A DNA stretch of 64,000 nt from an uncultured Kordiimonas sp. (GTDB lineage: Bacteria > Pseudomonadota > Alphaproteobacteria > Sphingomonadales > Kordiimonadaceae), in the NCBI GenBank assembly GCA_947503625.1, contig CANNEK010000003.1, forward strand, positions 620,001 to 684,000, written 5' to 3'. The notes below the pieces were generated by a model. That model was not told the DNA's origin, made no database searches, and saw only the letters and a list, made by a program, of their open reading frames with translations. A program made the translations under genes and the position numbers. This document shows, in pieces, positions 53,402-62,901 of the stretch (position 1 is its first letter; each line of letters begins with the position of its first letter).

Positions 53402-53836
53402 ATGCGTGCCCGTAAGGTACAAGTATTTTTTTACGGCTCTTTTATGAGCTTACCGGTGCTAGAAGACGCCGGCATCGCCAAGCGCGCGTTCGCGCCAGCC
53501 TCGCTTGCCGGGTACGAACTCATTATCGCACCACACGCAACACTGGTGGACTCCGGCGACGGCACCGTTTTCGGTATCCTTGCCAACCTCACCCACGCCG
53601 AGCTTGATAAACTATACAATTCCCATGCTGTGAAAGTGACCAATGCAGACTATCTTCCTGAAGCGGTGCTTGTACACACGCGCGGCGGCAAGATCGTTCC
53701 GGCAATGACATACATTACCACTGAGTCAGAGGGTGGGGTGGCGACGAAAACCTATATCAACCTGTTGAAAAAAGCCGCGAAAGACTACGGCTTCCCGCGC
53801 TGGTATCAGGATCATATTGCCGCTTTTGGCGAATAG
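53402..53836 (+). CDS. Gamma-glutamylcyclotransferase-like (AIG2/GGCT fold) protein
   Basis: From ATG 53402 (AGGGAG six bases upstream) the protein has 144 residues. VFFYGSFMSLPVLEDAG matches the substrate-binding YGSxx loop of GGCT/AIG2-like proteins, followed by GYELIIAPHATLV and VFGILANLTHAELDKL. In classical enzymes a glutamate catalyses cyclisation; Glu in HAELDKL may serve, but this is not certain. Substrate unknown. The upstream open frame to 53252 lacks support. A 16-bp duplication follows the stop. Confidence 0.83.
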   Translation: MRARKVQVFFYGSFMSLPVLEDAGIAKRAFAPASLAGYELIIAPHATLVDSGDGTVFGILANLTHAELDKLYNSHAVKVTNADYLPEAVLVHTRGGKIVPAMTYITTESEGGVATKTYINLLKKAAKDYGFPRWYQDHIAAFGE

Positions 53837-53844
53837 AAACCGCC

Positions 53845-53876
53845 TGAAGAAAGAACTGCCTGAAGAAAGAACTGCC
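53845..53876. repeat. Perfect 16-bp tandem duplication
   Basis: TGAAGAAAGAACTGCC occurs twice in a row. Next to it, CTGCCT/AGGCAG (53872-53877 and 53882-53887) may form a weak leftward terminator for the chemoreceptor gene, followed by TTCTTTC on the minus strand. It is probably a simple duplication. Confidence 0.6.
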
Positions 53877-53912
53877 TCGCAAGGCAGCCTATAGGCATAT
53901 CTCTGCTAACTG

Positions 53913-55277
53913 TTAGCTACGTACCCGCGCCAGAAAACCGTTCACAGCCTGCTCAAGAACACCGGTTTGCTCGGCAAGCCCGCCAGAAGCGTCATTGACA
54001 ACGGTGGCTGCACCAGAACTGCGCTGCGCCATTTCCTGCACCCGCCCGACGTTCTGGCCAAGGTTTGCGGTACCCTGACTGGCGTTCTGGACACTGCGGC
54101 TGATTTCTCCCGTGGAGGCTTCCTGTTGAACAACAGCGGCAGCGATCATGCCTGATATCTCGCTTACCTTGTTGATCGCATCGCGAATGGAGTTTACCGA
54201 GCTCACTGTATCGTCGGTTGCCAGTTGCATGGCGTTGACCTGGCCTTCAATCTCCTGAGTAGCGTTGGCTGTCTGGTTTGCCAGGGACTTCACTTCACTG
54301 GCCACCACGGCAAAGCCCTTTCCTGCCTCGCCGGCACGCGCCGCCTCGATGGTTGCGTTGAGGGCAAGCAGATTGGTTTGCTCTGCAATCTCGTTGATCA
54401 GGTTCAGCACTTCAGCGATACGACCTGAGGCTTCAGAGAGTGAACCCACACGGGTCTCCGCCTCTTTCGCAACGTCCATGGCCTGCATTGTAATGCCGTT
54501 TGCCGATTCCACCTGCGTACGGATTTCACCGATCGCACCGGTCAGCCCTTCGGTTGCCTCCGCAACAGATACCATATCCTGCCCGGTAGCATCCGTCGCA
54601 GAAGCAGCGGCGTTCACTTCAAGGCCGGTTTGCTCTATCGCTTCTGACATCGTATCTGACGCCATTTGCAATTCGGCTACTGACCCCGAGAGAGACTGGA
54701 TAACGCCCGAAATTTCCTGCTCGAACGAGGCAGCAAGTTCAGCCTGAAGCTGCCTGCGTTCTTCGGCGTTTTTTTCCGCCTGGGCCTTTTCTTCGGCCTG
54801 ACGCGCCGCCTCTGTCGCCTGCTGCTCCTCGGCGATACGCCGTTCCTGTTCTTCTCGGGCCACACGCGCCTGCTCTGCCTCACTACGCAGACGCTCGGTC
54901 TCCAGTGAATTCTGCCGCAAAAACTCTGCGGCCCGGGCCATGGCTGCGATGCCATCTCCATGATCCATATCGGATACGGGCTGATCATACTTGCCTTCGG
55001 ATAGGGCAGTCAGTTCATTTTGCAGACGGCGAAGCGGACCCATAACGCTGGAAATGATCGAGACCGACAAGCCCAGAACAATGACAAAAAGAATGGCCGT
55101 ATAGACATAAACAGTAAACTGGTGTTGTTCGGCCTCGGCAGCGGAAACAATGCCTTCGTTCAGCTCCTGCACCAGGGAGCTGTATTGCCATACGATAAAA
55201 ATCGTGCCGAGAAGAGACAATATTGTGAGCGTCCATATCCGGACATTCACCTTAAAATTACGCAGAAAACTGATCAT
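53913..55277 (-). CDS. Membrane chemoreceptor (MCP) without a periplasmic ligand domain
   Basis: The 454-residue protein has two membrane helices (about 13-30 and 57-78) with only about 26 residues outside. A HAMP region (79-125) and a very charged coiled coil (about 125-185, Glu/Ala/Gln-rich) follow, then the MCP signalling hairpin with tip [20 protein letters not shown] from residue 296. There is no ligand-binding domain, so it may sense membrane state or take input from another protein. The gene is monocistronic. Chemotaxis kinases are not in the window. Confidence 0.92.
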   Translation of the reverse strand: MISFLRNFKVNVRIWTLTILSLLGTIFIVWQYSSLVQELNEGIVSAAEAEQHQFTVYVYTAILFVIVLGLSVSIISSVMGPLRRLQNELTALSEGKYDQPVSDMDHGDGIAAMARAAEFLRQNSLETERLRSEAEQARVAREEQERRIAEEQQATEAARQAEEKAQAEKNAEERRQLQAELAASFEQEISGVIQSLSGSVAELQMASDTMSEAIEQTGLEVNAAASATDATGQDMVSVAEATEGLTGAIGEIRTQVESANGITMQAMDVAKEAETRVGSLSEASGRIAEVLNLINEIAEQTNLLALNATIEAARAGEAGKGFAVVASEVKSLANQTANATQEIEGQVNAMQLATDDTVSSVNSIRDAINKVSEISGMIAAAVVQQEASTGEISRSVQNASQGTANLGQNVGRVQEMAQRSSGAATVVNDASGGLAEQTGVLEQAVNGFLARVRS

Positions 55278-55509
55278 TTATTTCATTCCACATACGTTAC
55301 AAAAACGCTTCAGCGCGAAAAGTCACCATTCCGAACGGCCTTGTGTTTGGCCGGACGTGCGTTGTTTGCACCAGTATAGGGTAACCCCCGTTTAAATTTT
55401 GAACCCCAAGCATCTTGTGAGCCACATCTTGAATCACGCAGCCTGATACTTATGTGTTTTAAATAAGAAACGATAAAAAAAGACTTAACAGCGAGGACAG
55501 GAGGATCGA

Positions 55510-55716
55510 ATGCGCCTTTTAATGGCGATTTTCTTACCACCCATAGTTTTCTTCACAATTAACCGCCCGTTTCAGGGTTTGTTTTGCGCGATTTTGTGGC
55601 TCACCATCATTGGCTGGCCGGTTGCCGCCATATGGGCTGTATACAGCCTGAGCCAATATCGTAACGAGGAACTGCGACGCGAAATGGATTATGGCCGACG
55701 CTATGGTCGTTACTAA
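55510..55716 (+). CDS. YqaE/Pmp3-family small membrane protein
   Basis: The 68-residue protein has the Pmp3/YqaE pattern: LMAIFLPPIVFF, then LFCAILWLTIIGWPVAAIWAVY, two membrane helices, and a charged tail (RREMDYGRRYGRY). Family members respond to salt or membrane stress. AGGAGG at about 55499 supports the ATG at 55510. It is followed 27 bases later by a GlsB-like gene, probably in one operon. Function is by family only. Confidence 0.87.
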   Translation: MRLLMAIFLPPIVFFTINRPFQGLFCAILWLTIIGWPVAAIWAVYSLSQYRNEELRREMDYGRRYGRY

Positions 55717-55743
55717 ACCGCAACGAAACTGGAGGAGCAGACA

Positions 55744-55998
55744 GTGATTTGGACAATCTTAATTGGCGCCGCTGCGGGCTTTCTTGCAGGCAATATCCTG
55801 CGCGGTGAAGGGTACGGTGCGATCGGCAACATCATTCTGGGTGTGTTCGGTGGCCTGATCGGCGATTTTCTGTTTGGCCTTGCGGGCCTTGGTCCGCACG
55901 GTATTGTCGGAGACTTGATTTCCGCCACCGTTGGCTCTGTGTTGCTGGTTTACCTTTTTGGCAATCGCCGCCACGGCAGGCGCAGCGCCAGGAACTAA
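55744..55998 (+). CDS. GlsB/YeaQ/YmgE-family stress membrane protein
   Basis: The 84-residue protein (GTG start, GGAGGAG upstream) is three hydrophobic, glycine-rich segments: WTILIGAAAGFLAGNIL, GNIILGVFGGLIGDFLF and GDLISATVGSVLLVYLF. This is the GlsB/YeaQ (transglycosylase-associated) family, linked to envelope and general stress. It follows the YqaE-like gene and ends convergent with the dehydrogenase at 56002. Biochemical role unknown. Confidence 0.9.
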   Translation: MIWTILIGAAAGFLAGNILRGEGYGAIGNIILGVFGGLIGDFLFGLAGLGPHGIVGDLISATVGSVLLVYLFGNRRHGRRSARN

Positions 55999-56001
55999 AA
56001 G

Positions 56002-57132
56002 TCAGGTACGAAATCGCTCTGGTGCGTACCAGGATGACCTGACCCCCAACTGCGCGAGGTCGTCAGGCATTCCATGCCCCAAAATCAGGCTGGCCGCATA
56101 GCGTGACCAGGCAGGCGAGGTCTGGATGCCATATCCGCCCTGCCCCACATTCCAGAAAAAATCGTGTGATCCGGGTTCAAAACCAATTACCGGCCCGCGA
56201 TCGGCAGCGAAAGTGCGCAGACCGGACCATTTAGACTCGATTTTTGTCACTTCGCTGCCGGTGGCACGTTCAAAATGATCGACAGCAACCGCAACATCTT
56301 CCATCTCAGGCTGGCTATCGCACGGCCCGCTGGGAGTTTCATCGGCCGGAGACACCAGATAGCCGTTGCCTTCGGGCTTGAAGTAAAACTCTTCATCAAA
56401 ATCGATGATCACCGCCTGGTCCTTGTCGAACGGCATTCCATCGGGATTGGGGATCGTCACCAGTGTGCGCCTGAGAGGCTGCAAGCCAAGCGGTTCAAAA
56501 CCACATTGCTCGGCAACAACATCGCCCCACGCGCCCGCGCAGTTTATGACGACACGAGCTTCCACTTCCTCGCGGCCAAGTCTTACCCGCCAGCCATTTT
56601 CAGTACGTTTTGCGCCTTCAAAAGGCGCATAAAGCTTTACCTCCGCGCCCATTTTTTTTGCGGCTTTCAGATAGCCCTGATGCAGGGCGGCAACGTCCAG
56701 ATTGCCGCAATCAGAATCTTCAATGCCGCCAATAAATCGATCACTCACCAGCTGCGGTGCCTGGTCTTTCAATTCTTCCGCAGATAAAAGCCTGGTGTGC
56801 GGCAGCCTGGAGTGGTCCTTTTCAAACTGTTTCAGCGCCCTTTCCTTCTGTCCGGCGTCAAACACATGGATTGCCCCAAGGTCCGTGATCAGCGGGGCTT
56901 CCACGAATCCTGCCGGTGGGTGATGAAGGAAATCTTTAGAGGCCGTTGTCAAAGGCTGAAGTTTTTCACCGCCATAGGTTTCAGCGTAGAAAGCCGCGGA
57001 CCGACCTGTGGTATGATACCCGGCCTGTTCTTCCATATCGACCAGCAACAGGTCACCGTGGCCAGCCAGGCGGTATGCGACCCCTGCTCCGGCAATGCCT
57101 GCACCCACAATCAGAAAATCCACCTTTTGCAT
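56002..57132 (-). CDS. DauA-like FAD-dependent D-amino-acid dehydrogenase
   Basis: From ATG 57132 (GGAG five bases upstream) the protein has 376 residues. The N-terminal FAD-binding motif is VGAGIAGAGVAYRLAGHG (beta-alpha-beta), followed by AGYHTTGRSAAFYAETYG, NCAGAWGD and GQGGYGIQTSPAWSRYAA. The order matches D-arginine dehydrogenase (DauA) and related DAO-family flavoenzymes, which oxidise D-amino acids to 2-oxo acids. The substrate range cannot be fixed by eye, and other DAO-family amine oxidases are possible. A frame extending to 57159 adds nine residues without better signals. Confidence 0.88.
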   Translation of the reverse strand: MQKVDFLIVGAGIAGAGVAYRLAGHGDLLLVDMEEQAGYHTTGRSAAFYAETYGGEKLQPLTTASKDFLHHPPAGFVEAPLITDLGAIHVFDAGQKERALKQFEKDHSRLPHTRLLSAEELKDQAPQLVSDRFIGGIEDSDCGNLDVAALHQGYLKAAKKMGAEVKLYAPFEGAKRTENGWRVRLGREEVEARVVINCAGAWGDVVAEQCGFEPLGLQPLRRTLVTIPNPDGMPFDKDQAVIIDFDEEFYFKPEGNGYLVSPADETPSGPCDSQPEMEDVAVAVDHFERATGSEVTKIESKWSGLRTFAADRGPVIGFEPGSHDFFWNVGQGGYGIQTSPAWSRYAASLILGHGMPDDLAQLGVRSSWYAPERFRT

Positions 57133-57228
57133 AGTCACTCCATTGATTTCCGCCGCCAATTTGTGGTCTAAGACAATGGCATTTGCAAGCGGTCAATCTG
57201 TAACACGCAAAAATAGCTGGAAAGCCCT

Positions 57229-58038
57229 GTGACACTCTCACTCAGCCCTACCCAAACTGAAGAACTGATCCAATTTTCCAATCGGCTGGCGGACGCCGCT
57301 GCCGATGTCTCCCTGAAACACTTTCGCCAACCCATCCAGATTGAAGACAAAGACGACGGTGAAGGTTTCGACCCGGTGACACTCGCTGACCGGGGGGCGG
57401 AGCAGGCGATCAGGGAGCTGATCGAGGCCACATACCCTGAGCACCGGATTGTCGGTGAAGAGTTTGGCATCAAGGACACCGACAGTCCCTTTGAATGGGT
57501 ACTGGACCCTATTGATGGTACCAGAGCATTCATTTCGGGCCTGCCGACATGGGGAACCCTGATTGCCCTGAAGCACAACGGCATTCCCGTTATCGGCGTT
57601 ATCGACCAGCCCTATGTCAGGGAACGCTACGTTGGCTGGACAACAGCGGCGACCCTTAACGGTAAACCCATTAAAACACGCAAGTGTTCAGCTCTCGAAA
57701 AAGCGACCATCTCCACGACAGACCCTGACTTGTTTGGCCCTGCTGACCGGTCGATCTTTGATTCTGTGCTGGAGCGTTCACGCCTCGTGCGCTACGGGCT
57801 GGATTGCTATGCCTATGCTATTCTCTCCAGTGGCTTTTTCGATGTTGTTATGGAAACAGGCCTCCAGCCCTATGATATGATGGCGCTAATCCCGGTAGTG
57901 CGCGGTGCGGGCGGTTCTGCCACCTGCTGGAGCGGCACCGAACCGAATGAAAACGGAAAACTGCTGGCTGTTGGCGACCCGGTACTTGCTGAAATAGTAT
58001 TGAAACTGATCCATGAAATGGAAAGTAATCACGGCTAG
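57229..58038 (+). CDS. hisN: Histidinol-phosphatase (inositol-monophosphatase family)
   Basis: The 269-residue protein is an inositol-monophosphatase-fold enzyme. Metal-binding motifs are GEEFG (Glu77/Glu78), DPIDGT (93-98) and the C-terminal QPYDMMAL (Asp216, where many relatives have WD). The DRGAEQAIRELI and FISGLPTWGTLIAL segments are typical of HisN, which makes L-histidinol in histidine synthesis. Other family members hydrolyse inositol or fructose phosphates. The start is GTG 57229 with GGAAAG upstream. Divergent from the DauA-like gene. Confidence 0.9.
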   Translation: MTLSLSPTQTEELIQFSNRLADAAADVSLKHFRQPIQIEDKDDGEGFDPVTLADRGAEQAIRELIEATYPEHRIVGEEFGIKDTDSPFEWVLDPIDGTRAFISGLPTWGTLIALKHNGIPVIGVIDQPYVRERYVGWTTAATLNGKPIKTRKCSALEKATISTTDPDLFGPADRSIFDSVLERSRLVRYGLDCYAYAILSSGFFDVVMETGLQPYDMMALIPVVRGAGGSATCWSGTEPNENGKLLAVGDPVLAEIVLKLIHEMESNHG

Positions 58039-58128
58039 TTTATTAGGCTTCTATTTGCTTTTATCCTAATTTACTTTCGGCTCGGGCCCGAACCTTTGGG
58101 CAATGACTATCGAATTAAGGATTGATCG

Positions 58129-58725
58129 TTGGGACGGCCAACCAAATTTAATCGCCGCGACGCAGTTGAAATTGCGATGAACACCTTTTGGCAAAAAGGG
58201 TTCGCGCCTACGTCTGTTTCCGATTTGGCATCTGCCATGTCAATCACACGCTCGAGCTTTTACAACAGCTTCGAAAGCCGGGAACAAATCTTCACCGAAG
58301 CACTGGCATTATACCGGGCAGACGAATTCGACATAAGCCACTCGGGTGAAAATAGTCATCTATCGCCAACCCGCCGCATAAAGCTGTTCTTCCGGGACGT
58401 TTGTGCAAAACTGGCAGCAGACCCGTTTGCCCGCGGATGCCTTATCATCAATTGTTATGTTCAGGCGTGCAACGGCACGCCACTACCCGAAGGTGTACAA
58501 ACATTCATTGATAGCAAAACCAGAGAATTCAATGATCTGATCGAGCAGTCGGTAGCAGAGGGCGTATTGCCACCATCAACCAATGTAGCTGCCGCCGCAG
58601 ATGCCACGATGGCATACCTGGTCGGGCTGAATGTAATGGGACGTTCTATCCGTGGTGAAGCAGCGCTTTGGGCCGCGTCCGAGGCTTTCCTGACAGGCCT
58701 CGGCTTTCCGGTTTCGGAACACTAA
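58129..58725 (+). CDS. TetR family transcriptional regulator
   Basis: The 198-residue protein starts at TTG 58129 with AAGGA upstream. The N-terminal TetR HTH is clear: AVEIAMNTFWQKGFAPTSVSDLASAMSITRSSFYNSF (about residues 12-48). The C-terminal part has the KLFFRDVCAKLAADPFARGCLIIN ligand-domain pattern of the AcrR-like TetR_C_33 group. It converges with the lysophospholipase-like hydrolase. Target genes cannot be named; hisN lies 90 bases upstream in the same direction. Confidence 0.9.
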   Translation: MGRPTKFNRRDAVEIAMNTFWQKGFAPTSVSDLASAMSITRSSFYNSFESREQIFTEALALYRADEFDISHSGENSHLSPTRRIKLFFRDVCAKLAADPFARGCLIINCYVQACNGTPLPEGVQTFIDSKTREFNDLIEQSVAEGVLPPSTNVAAAADATMAYLVGLNVMGRSIRGEAALWAASEAFLTGLGFPVSEH

Positions 58726-58745
58726 TCGCAAACGCGAACAACCTT

Positions 58746-59747
58746 TTATAGAACCGAGAAATCCGGCCCTCGTTTCAGGTCGATAAAATCGCCGATCGCC
58801 TCCCAAACCTGCGCCCGGTGATCATCTGTTTCTTTCAGAATTTCATGCATTGCGCCGTCAATCCGGACCAAGCGCCCATTCGGCAGATGGTCCGCCAAGT
58901 CGGTCTGCGCCTGATTATCGACGATCTGGTCCTCCGACGCCTGCAAAACCAGTACTGGCGTCCCAATGGCTTCTGCGTATCCGGAAGCATTCAGCTTGTC
59001 ACAGGACCTCATGGCTTCCAGGAGCCATTTGTATGTTGCACCGCCAACCGCGAGGCGTCGATCTTTAGTGGTGATGAAAAAGTCCTCATCCTCAAACCTG
59101 GCATCATCATGTGTCAGCTTGCGGCGCCAGCCCCAACGGCCTTCTTTGAACCCGGTGTGGCCCGGCACATATGCCGTACCCAGACCGATAAGAGACATAA
59201 TATAAGACAAGCCATGTGTGATAGCCTGGGGCATGCCGCCTGCTGCAATGCGGACCATCGGCGCAATCAGAATGGCTGCATCGGCATCGCGCGGATAATC
59301 ATGCAGGAAACGCAAAATCACATGGCTTCCGGCAGAATGCCCCATCAGGATGAACGGTTTTGGCATCTTGTTGACAAGCGCCTGTTCAAAAAATTCATGC
59401 ACATCATCGATGTGCTGGTCGAACGTTTTCACATAGTGTTTATCACGGTTCGGATGCTCGCGGTGCGACATCCCCTGTCCCCGCAGATCCATTGCGGCAC
59501 ACGCGAACCCCAGATCGTTCCAGATATGAACATCTTCGATGAACTTTTCTATGAATTCCGTGCGCCCCGGCAGAAATATGATAGTGCCTTTGGTTTCAAC
59601 AACCTTGCTGGCCGGAAACCGCGCAAAGCGCATTTGTGCCCCATCGGAAGCATTGAAATAATTGAAAATAGCATCTTCAGGCGCTTCACGGCGCTTGTTC
59701 TTAGCCGCAGCCAGCATCTCTGGCGTCGGCACTTTCCCTTCGGTCAC
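58746..59747 (-). CDS. Alpha/beta hydrolase, lysophospholipase-like
   Basis: The 333-residue protein (GTG start) has the nucleophile elbow GHSAG (136-140) and MDLRGQGMSHRE with the oxyanion region. It has the length and flow of PldB-type lysophospholipases or monoglyceride lipases. The catalytic Asp and His should lie near VLQASEDQIVDN and DGAMHEIL (Asp and His visible). It would act on membrane lipid breakdown products in the cytoplasm or at the membrane. Substrate not proven. Confidence 0.9.
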   Translation of the reverse strand: MTEGKVPTPEMLAAAKNKRREAPEDAIFNYFNASDGAQMRFARFPASKVVETKGTIIFLPGRTEFIEKFIEDVHIWNDLGFACAAMDLRGQGMSHREHPNRDKHYVKTFDQHIDDVHEFFEQALVNKMPKPFILMGHSAGSHVILRFLHDYPRDADAAILIAPMVRIAAGGMPQAITHGLSYIMSLIGLGTAYVPGHTGFKEGRWGWRRKLTHDDARFEDEDFFITTKDRRLAVGGATYKWLLEAMRSCDKLNASGYAEAIGTPVLVLQASEDQIVDNQAQTDLADHLPNGRLVRIDGAMHEILKETDDHRAQVWEAIGDFIDLKRGPDFSVL

Positions 59748-60091
59748 AACAGCGCCCTGCCTTCCATCCTCGCGTACAAGGTTCTTACTGACCCCAAGTC
59801 GTCATCGTAATCGTCATAGTGTGACCGTTTCAAGTACAAAAACTCTTTTAGTGATATGACTTTGGTCAAATCTATTAAAGTGTCACCCCATTAGCTATCG
59901 CCAGACCCGCATTTGCACCCACCCGCATGAGCTTTCTGTAAACCACTTTCGTCTCGGAGCAGGGCCGAAAAATCTCACAAGTCATTGATTTATATTGCTT
60001 AAATTATGATTAGAATTGTCTGCATTCATTTACTTGTTTTTTGAATTGTGATCTTAGAGTCAGTCTTGTGGTTCACAGAGCAGGTAGGCAA
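59748..60091. other. Intergenic region, no gene seen
   Basis: This 344-bp stretch separates the divergent hydrolase and TadG genes. It is AT-rich near 59980-60050 and probably carries both promoters. No repeat, hairpin with T-run or supported frame was seen. Confidence 0.6.
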
Positions 60092-61561
60092 ATGTTCAGG
60101 CAGTCACGATCAGGCAACGACGTAATTCGATTCTTTCATGTCCTTAAAAGGGACGAGCGCGGCAGCCTTGTGCCTGCCGTTGCAGGCGCAATGATGGTGC
60201 TAACGGGTGCAACCGGTCTGACGGTGGACGGCGCCCGCATGTTCTATGTGAAGGATGTTCTGCAAAAGTCGCTCGATAGCGCAGGCCTTGCAGCAGGCCA
60301 CGCACTTGATATCGACAATATGGAATCCGACGCTCGCGAATTTTTCGAGGCAAACATTGATGCGGTCGGCAACATTGCGTCGTCACAGTCCATGAATATT
60401 GCCATCAGCGAAGATAATGAAGTCATCACCCTCACAGCCGAAGCCACCGTGGACGCAACCTTCATGAGCCTGTTTGGTTTCGGGCAGATTACCGTGTCAG
60501 CTTCCACGGAGATCACGCGGGAAACCCGCGGTATGGAGCTTGTGCTCGTTATGGACAACACCGGTTCCATGCGACACAGCAGCAAAATAGACACAATGAA
60601 AGAAGCGGCCACCAACCTTATAGAAACCGTTTATGGGGATGAAGAGACCAATACAAACCTATGGGTGGGTGTTGTTCCCTATATTACACACGTCAATGTC
60701 GGGAACGCCCATTCGGCGTGGCTGTCCGAAGACGGCCAGACACTTGTGGACACAGGCTTCCCTGACACCGAATGGATGGGCTGCCTGGAAGCGCGCACGG
60801 ACGGCCTTGATGAAACAGACACACCGCCCGCCGATGAACCGTTTGAACCTTATTACTGGGCGGACACAGACCGTACCTATATTGAGCGCCGGGAAAGATT
60901 CAGTCGCGGTAAAAACAACTGGATCGATGATGAAGGCTCCTTCGAGGTAACCATCAACGAGGTTAACAACGGCAGCAATGCGCGCGGCCCGAACCGGGGC
61001 TGCGGTGAGCAGATTACACCGCTGGTAGCAGAAAAAACCAAGGTCCTTGATGCCATTGATGATATGGCTCCGTGGTCTTTTGGCGGCACTGCAACACCAA
61101 TGGGCCTGGCGTGGGGCTGGCGGGTTCTCAGCCCTCGCTGGCGTGGGCTCTGGTCGGAAAGCCAACCACACCTCCCTGTCGATTACGACACCCCTTTCAT
61201 GGATAAAGTGATCGTGGTTCTAACCGATGGTAAAAACGAATTCATCAGCGATGAAGTGGAATTTGGACGCTCGGACTATACGGCTTATGGCAAAATCGTT
61301 GATATGGGACACACCTCTATCGGCGACGCGCGCGATGACCTTGATGACCGGTTTGACCGGATTTGCGCCAACATCAAAAATGACAGTGTGATCATCTATT
61401 CGATCACTTTCGGCTCAACGCCTGACAGCGGCGTAAGGACCGCATTTCAAAACTGCGCTACCAATCCAAGCTTCTATTTCCATGCACCAACGGCAGCGTC
61501 ACTTGAAAGCGCCTTCGAAACGATTGGTCGGCAACTATCCAACCTGAGGCTCTCGAAATGA
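60092..61561 (+). CDS. TadG-like pilus assembly protein with VWA domain
   Basis: From ATG 60092 the protein has 489 residues. After the basic N-terminus a single hydrophobic segment (about residues 27-50: DERGSLVPAVAGAMMVLTGATGLTVDGARMF) matches the TadE/TadG anchor. A VWA domain with MIDAS DNTGS (155-159) begins near residue 148, interrupted by an acidic insert before IVVLTDGKNEF. It heads three coupled genes of the tad (tight adherence) type. The rest of the tad locus is not here. A role in pilus assembly or surface attachment is inferred from family. Confidence 0.9.
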   Translation: MFRQSRSGNDVIRFFHVLKRDERGSLVPAVAGAMMVLTGATGLTVDGARMFYVKDVLQKSLDSAGLAAGHALDIDNMESDAREFFEANIDAVGNIASSQSMNIAISEDNEVITLTAEATVDATFMSLFGFGQITVSASTEITRETRGMELVLVMDNTGSMRHSSKIDTMKEAATNLIETVYGDEETNTNLWVGVVPYITHVNVGNAHSAWLSEDGQTLVDTGFPDTEWMGCLEARTDGLDETDTPPADEPFEPYYWADTDRTYIERRERFSRGKNNWIDDEGSFEVTINEVNNGSNARGPNRGCGEQITPLVAEKTKVLDAIDDMAPWSFGGTATPMGLAWGWRVLSPRWRGLWSESQPHLPVDYDTPFMDKVIVVLTDGKNEFISDEVEFGRSDYTAYGKIVDMGHTSIGDARDDLDDRFDRICANIKNDSVIIYSITFGSTPDSGVRTAFQNCATNPSFYFHAPTAASLESAFETIGRQLSNLRLSK

Positions 61562-62127
61562 TGCGCCTGCTCACGAAATTTGGCCTACATCGCATTGCCC
61601 GCGACGAACGGGGCAGCGCGATGGTAGAGGCCGCCCTGGGCATTCCGCTATTGCTGACAGCGATGATCGGCGTGTTTGAAGTCGCCAACTTCTACTTTGT
61701 TTCCGCTTCAGTGGAAAACGCGGTTCTGCATGCATCCCGTTTTGGCGTTACCGGCGGCGCCGCAGACGGCATTACCCGCGAAGATCAGGTGCGCGCAATT
61801 ATTGAAGAACAGACCTTTGGCATGGTCAACATGGACACGGTTCAGATCGAAACATCGGTCTATGAACAGTTCGCCGATATTGGCGAACCCGAGCCGTTTG
61901 CAGACGACAACGACAACGGCGAATATGATGAGGGCGAAGCCTATGCCGATGTCAATGGAAACGGTGTATGGGATGACGACATGGCGGTTGCGGGCCTGGG
62001 CGGCGCAGGCGACATTGTGCTTTACCGCGTGAATTACGAGGCCGAAAGCCTGACCGGCTTCATGGACTGGGCGCATCGGGCACTCAACATTCAGGCAACA
62101 GTGGCGGTGCGCAATGAGCCGTTCTGA
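61558..62127 (+). CDS. TadE-like pseudopilin with two EF-hand-like acidic loops
   Basis: The 189-residue protein has the TadE anchor (ARDERGSAMVEAALGIPLLLTAMIGVFEVANF). Residues 116-141 contain two calcium-loop-like motifs, DDNDNGEYDEGE and DVNGNGVWDDD, with the DxNxNG/DxxE spacing of EF-hand or thrombospondin-type-3 loops. Its ATG overlaps the TadG stop by four bases, and its end overlaps the next TadE start. Calcium binding is inferred. Role in the tad pilus by family. Confidence 0.88.
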   Translation: MMRLLTKFGLHRIARDERGSAMVEAALGIPLLLTAMIGVFEVANFYFVSASVENAVLHASRFGVTGGAADGITREDQVRAIIEEQTFGMVNMDTVQIETSVYEQFADIGEPEPFADDNDNGEYDEGEAYADVNGNGVWDDDMAVAGLGGAGDIVLYRVNYEAESLTGFMDWAHRALNIQATVAVRNEPF

Positions 62128-62710
62128 TCCCAAAAAGCGTAGCGCTCTAGTGCGCGTGCTAAGGCAGTGCAAGCGCGATGAACGTGGTGCCATCCTGGCT
62201 GAGCTCGCATTCGCGATGCCGCTTTTCATCACCTTCCTCATGGGGATCGTAGAGGTGGGAAACTATCTGCTGGTTAACCTGAAACTGCAGCATTCTGTTG
62301 TCTCGATCGCCGATTTGGTAACCCGCGACGAGGAAATATCAGAAGACGTAATGGCAGACATTTTCAATGCAGCGCCGCAGATCATGGCCCCGTTTGAAAT
62401 GGGGGACGGCGCACTTGTGATTGTATCATCCATCAGCCAGACAGAAGATGACCCCGCCAGCATATTCTGGCAACGCAGCGGTGGCGGATCGATGAGCGCC
62501 AACAGCAACTTTGGTATTGAAGGCGAAGCCCCCAACTTGCCCGAAGGCCTTACGATGCGGGATGACGAAACCATTCTGGCAACTGAGATATTCTATAGCT
62601 ATCAACCGATTATATTTCAGTTTATCCCCGCCCAGACGATCAGGAAGTCATCTTTTTTCCGCCCCCGTATCGGTGCGCTGCAAAGTGTGGATCCGGCCGA
62701 AGAGCTTTAA
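62114..62710 (+). CDS. TadE-like pseudopilin
   Basis: The 198-residue protein has the TadE anchor (RDERGAILAELAFAMPLFITFLMGIVEVGNYLL) near residue 22-55 and a periplasmic region with GDGALVIVSSISQ and an aromatic-rich end (YSYQPIIFQFIPAQTIRKSSFF). The start overlaps the previous gene by 14 bases, so the cluster is coupled. It lacks the acidic calcium-like loops of its neighbour. It is likely a minor component of a tad-type pilus. Confidence 0.87.
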   Translation: MSRSDPKKRSALVRVLRQCKRDERGAILAELAFAMPLFITFLMGIVEVGNYLLVNLKLQHSVVSIADLVTRDEEISEDVMADIFNAAPQIMAPFEMGDGALVIVSSISQTEDDPASIFWQRSGGGSMSANSNFGIEGEAPNLPEGLTMRDDETILATEIFYSYQPIIFQFIPAQTIRKSSFFRPRIGALQSVDPAEEL

Positions 62711-62901
62711 CGTCAACAGCTAGTCCCGCGGCGTCCCGCATTAATCCCAATACACTGGTCACATTCAGACCCGGTCTTACCCTCTCGCGATGCCTTAATT
62801 TCGCCTCCGCCATCTGTTCATTTTGAGTTCAGTATGCTTGTGGTTATATGGCGTCAACATAGAGGAAACCGGACGAAGAACCGAGTGACGCGTGAGGATT
62901 A

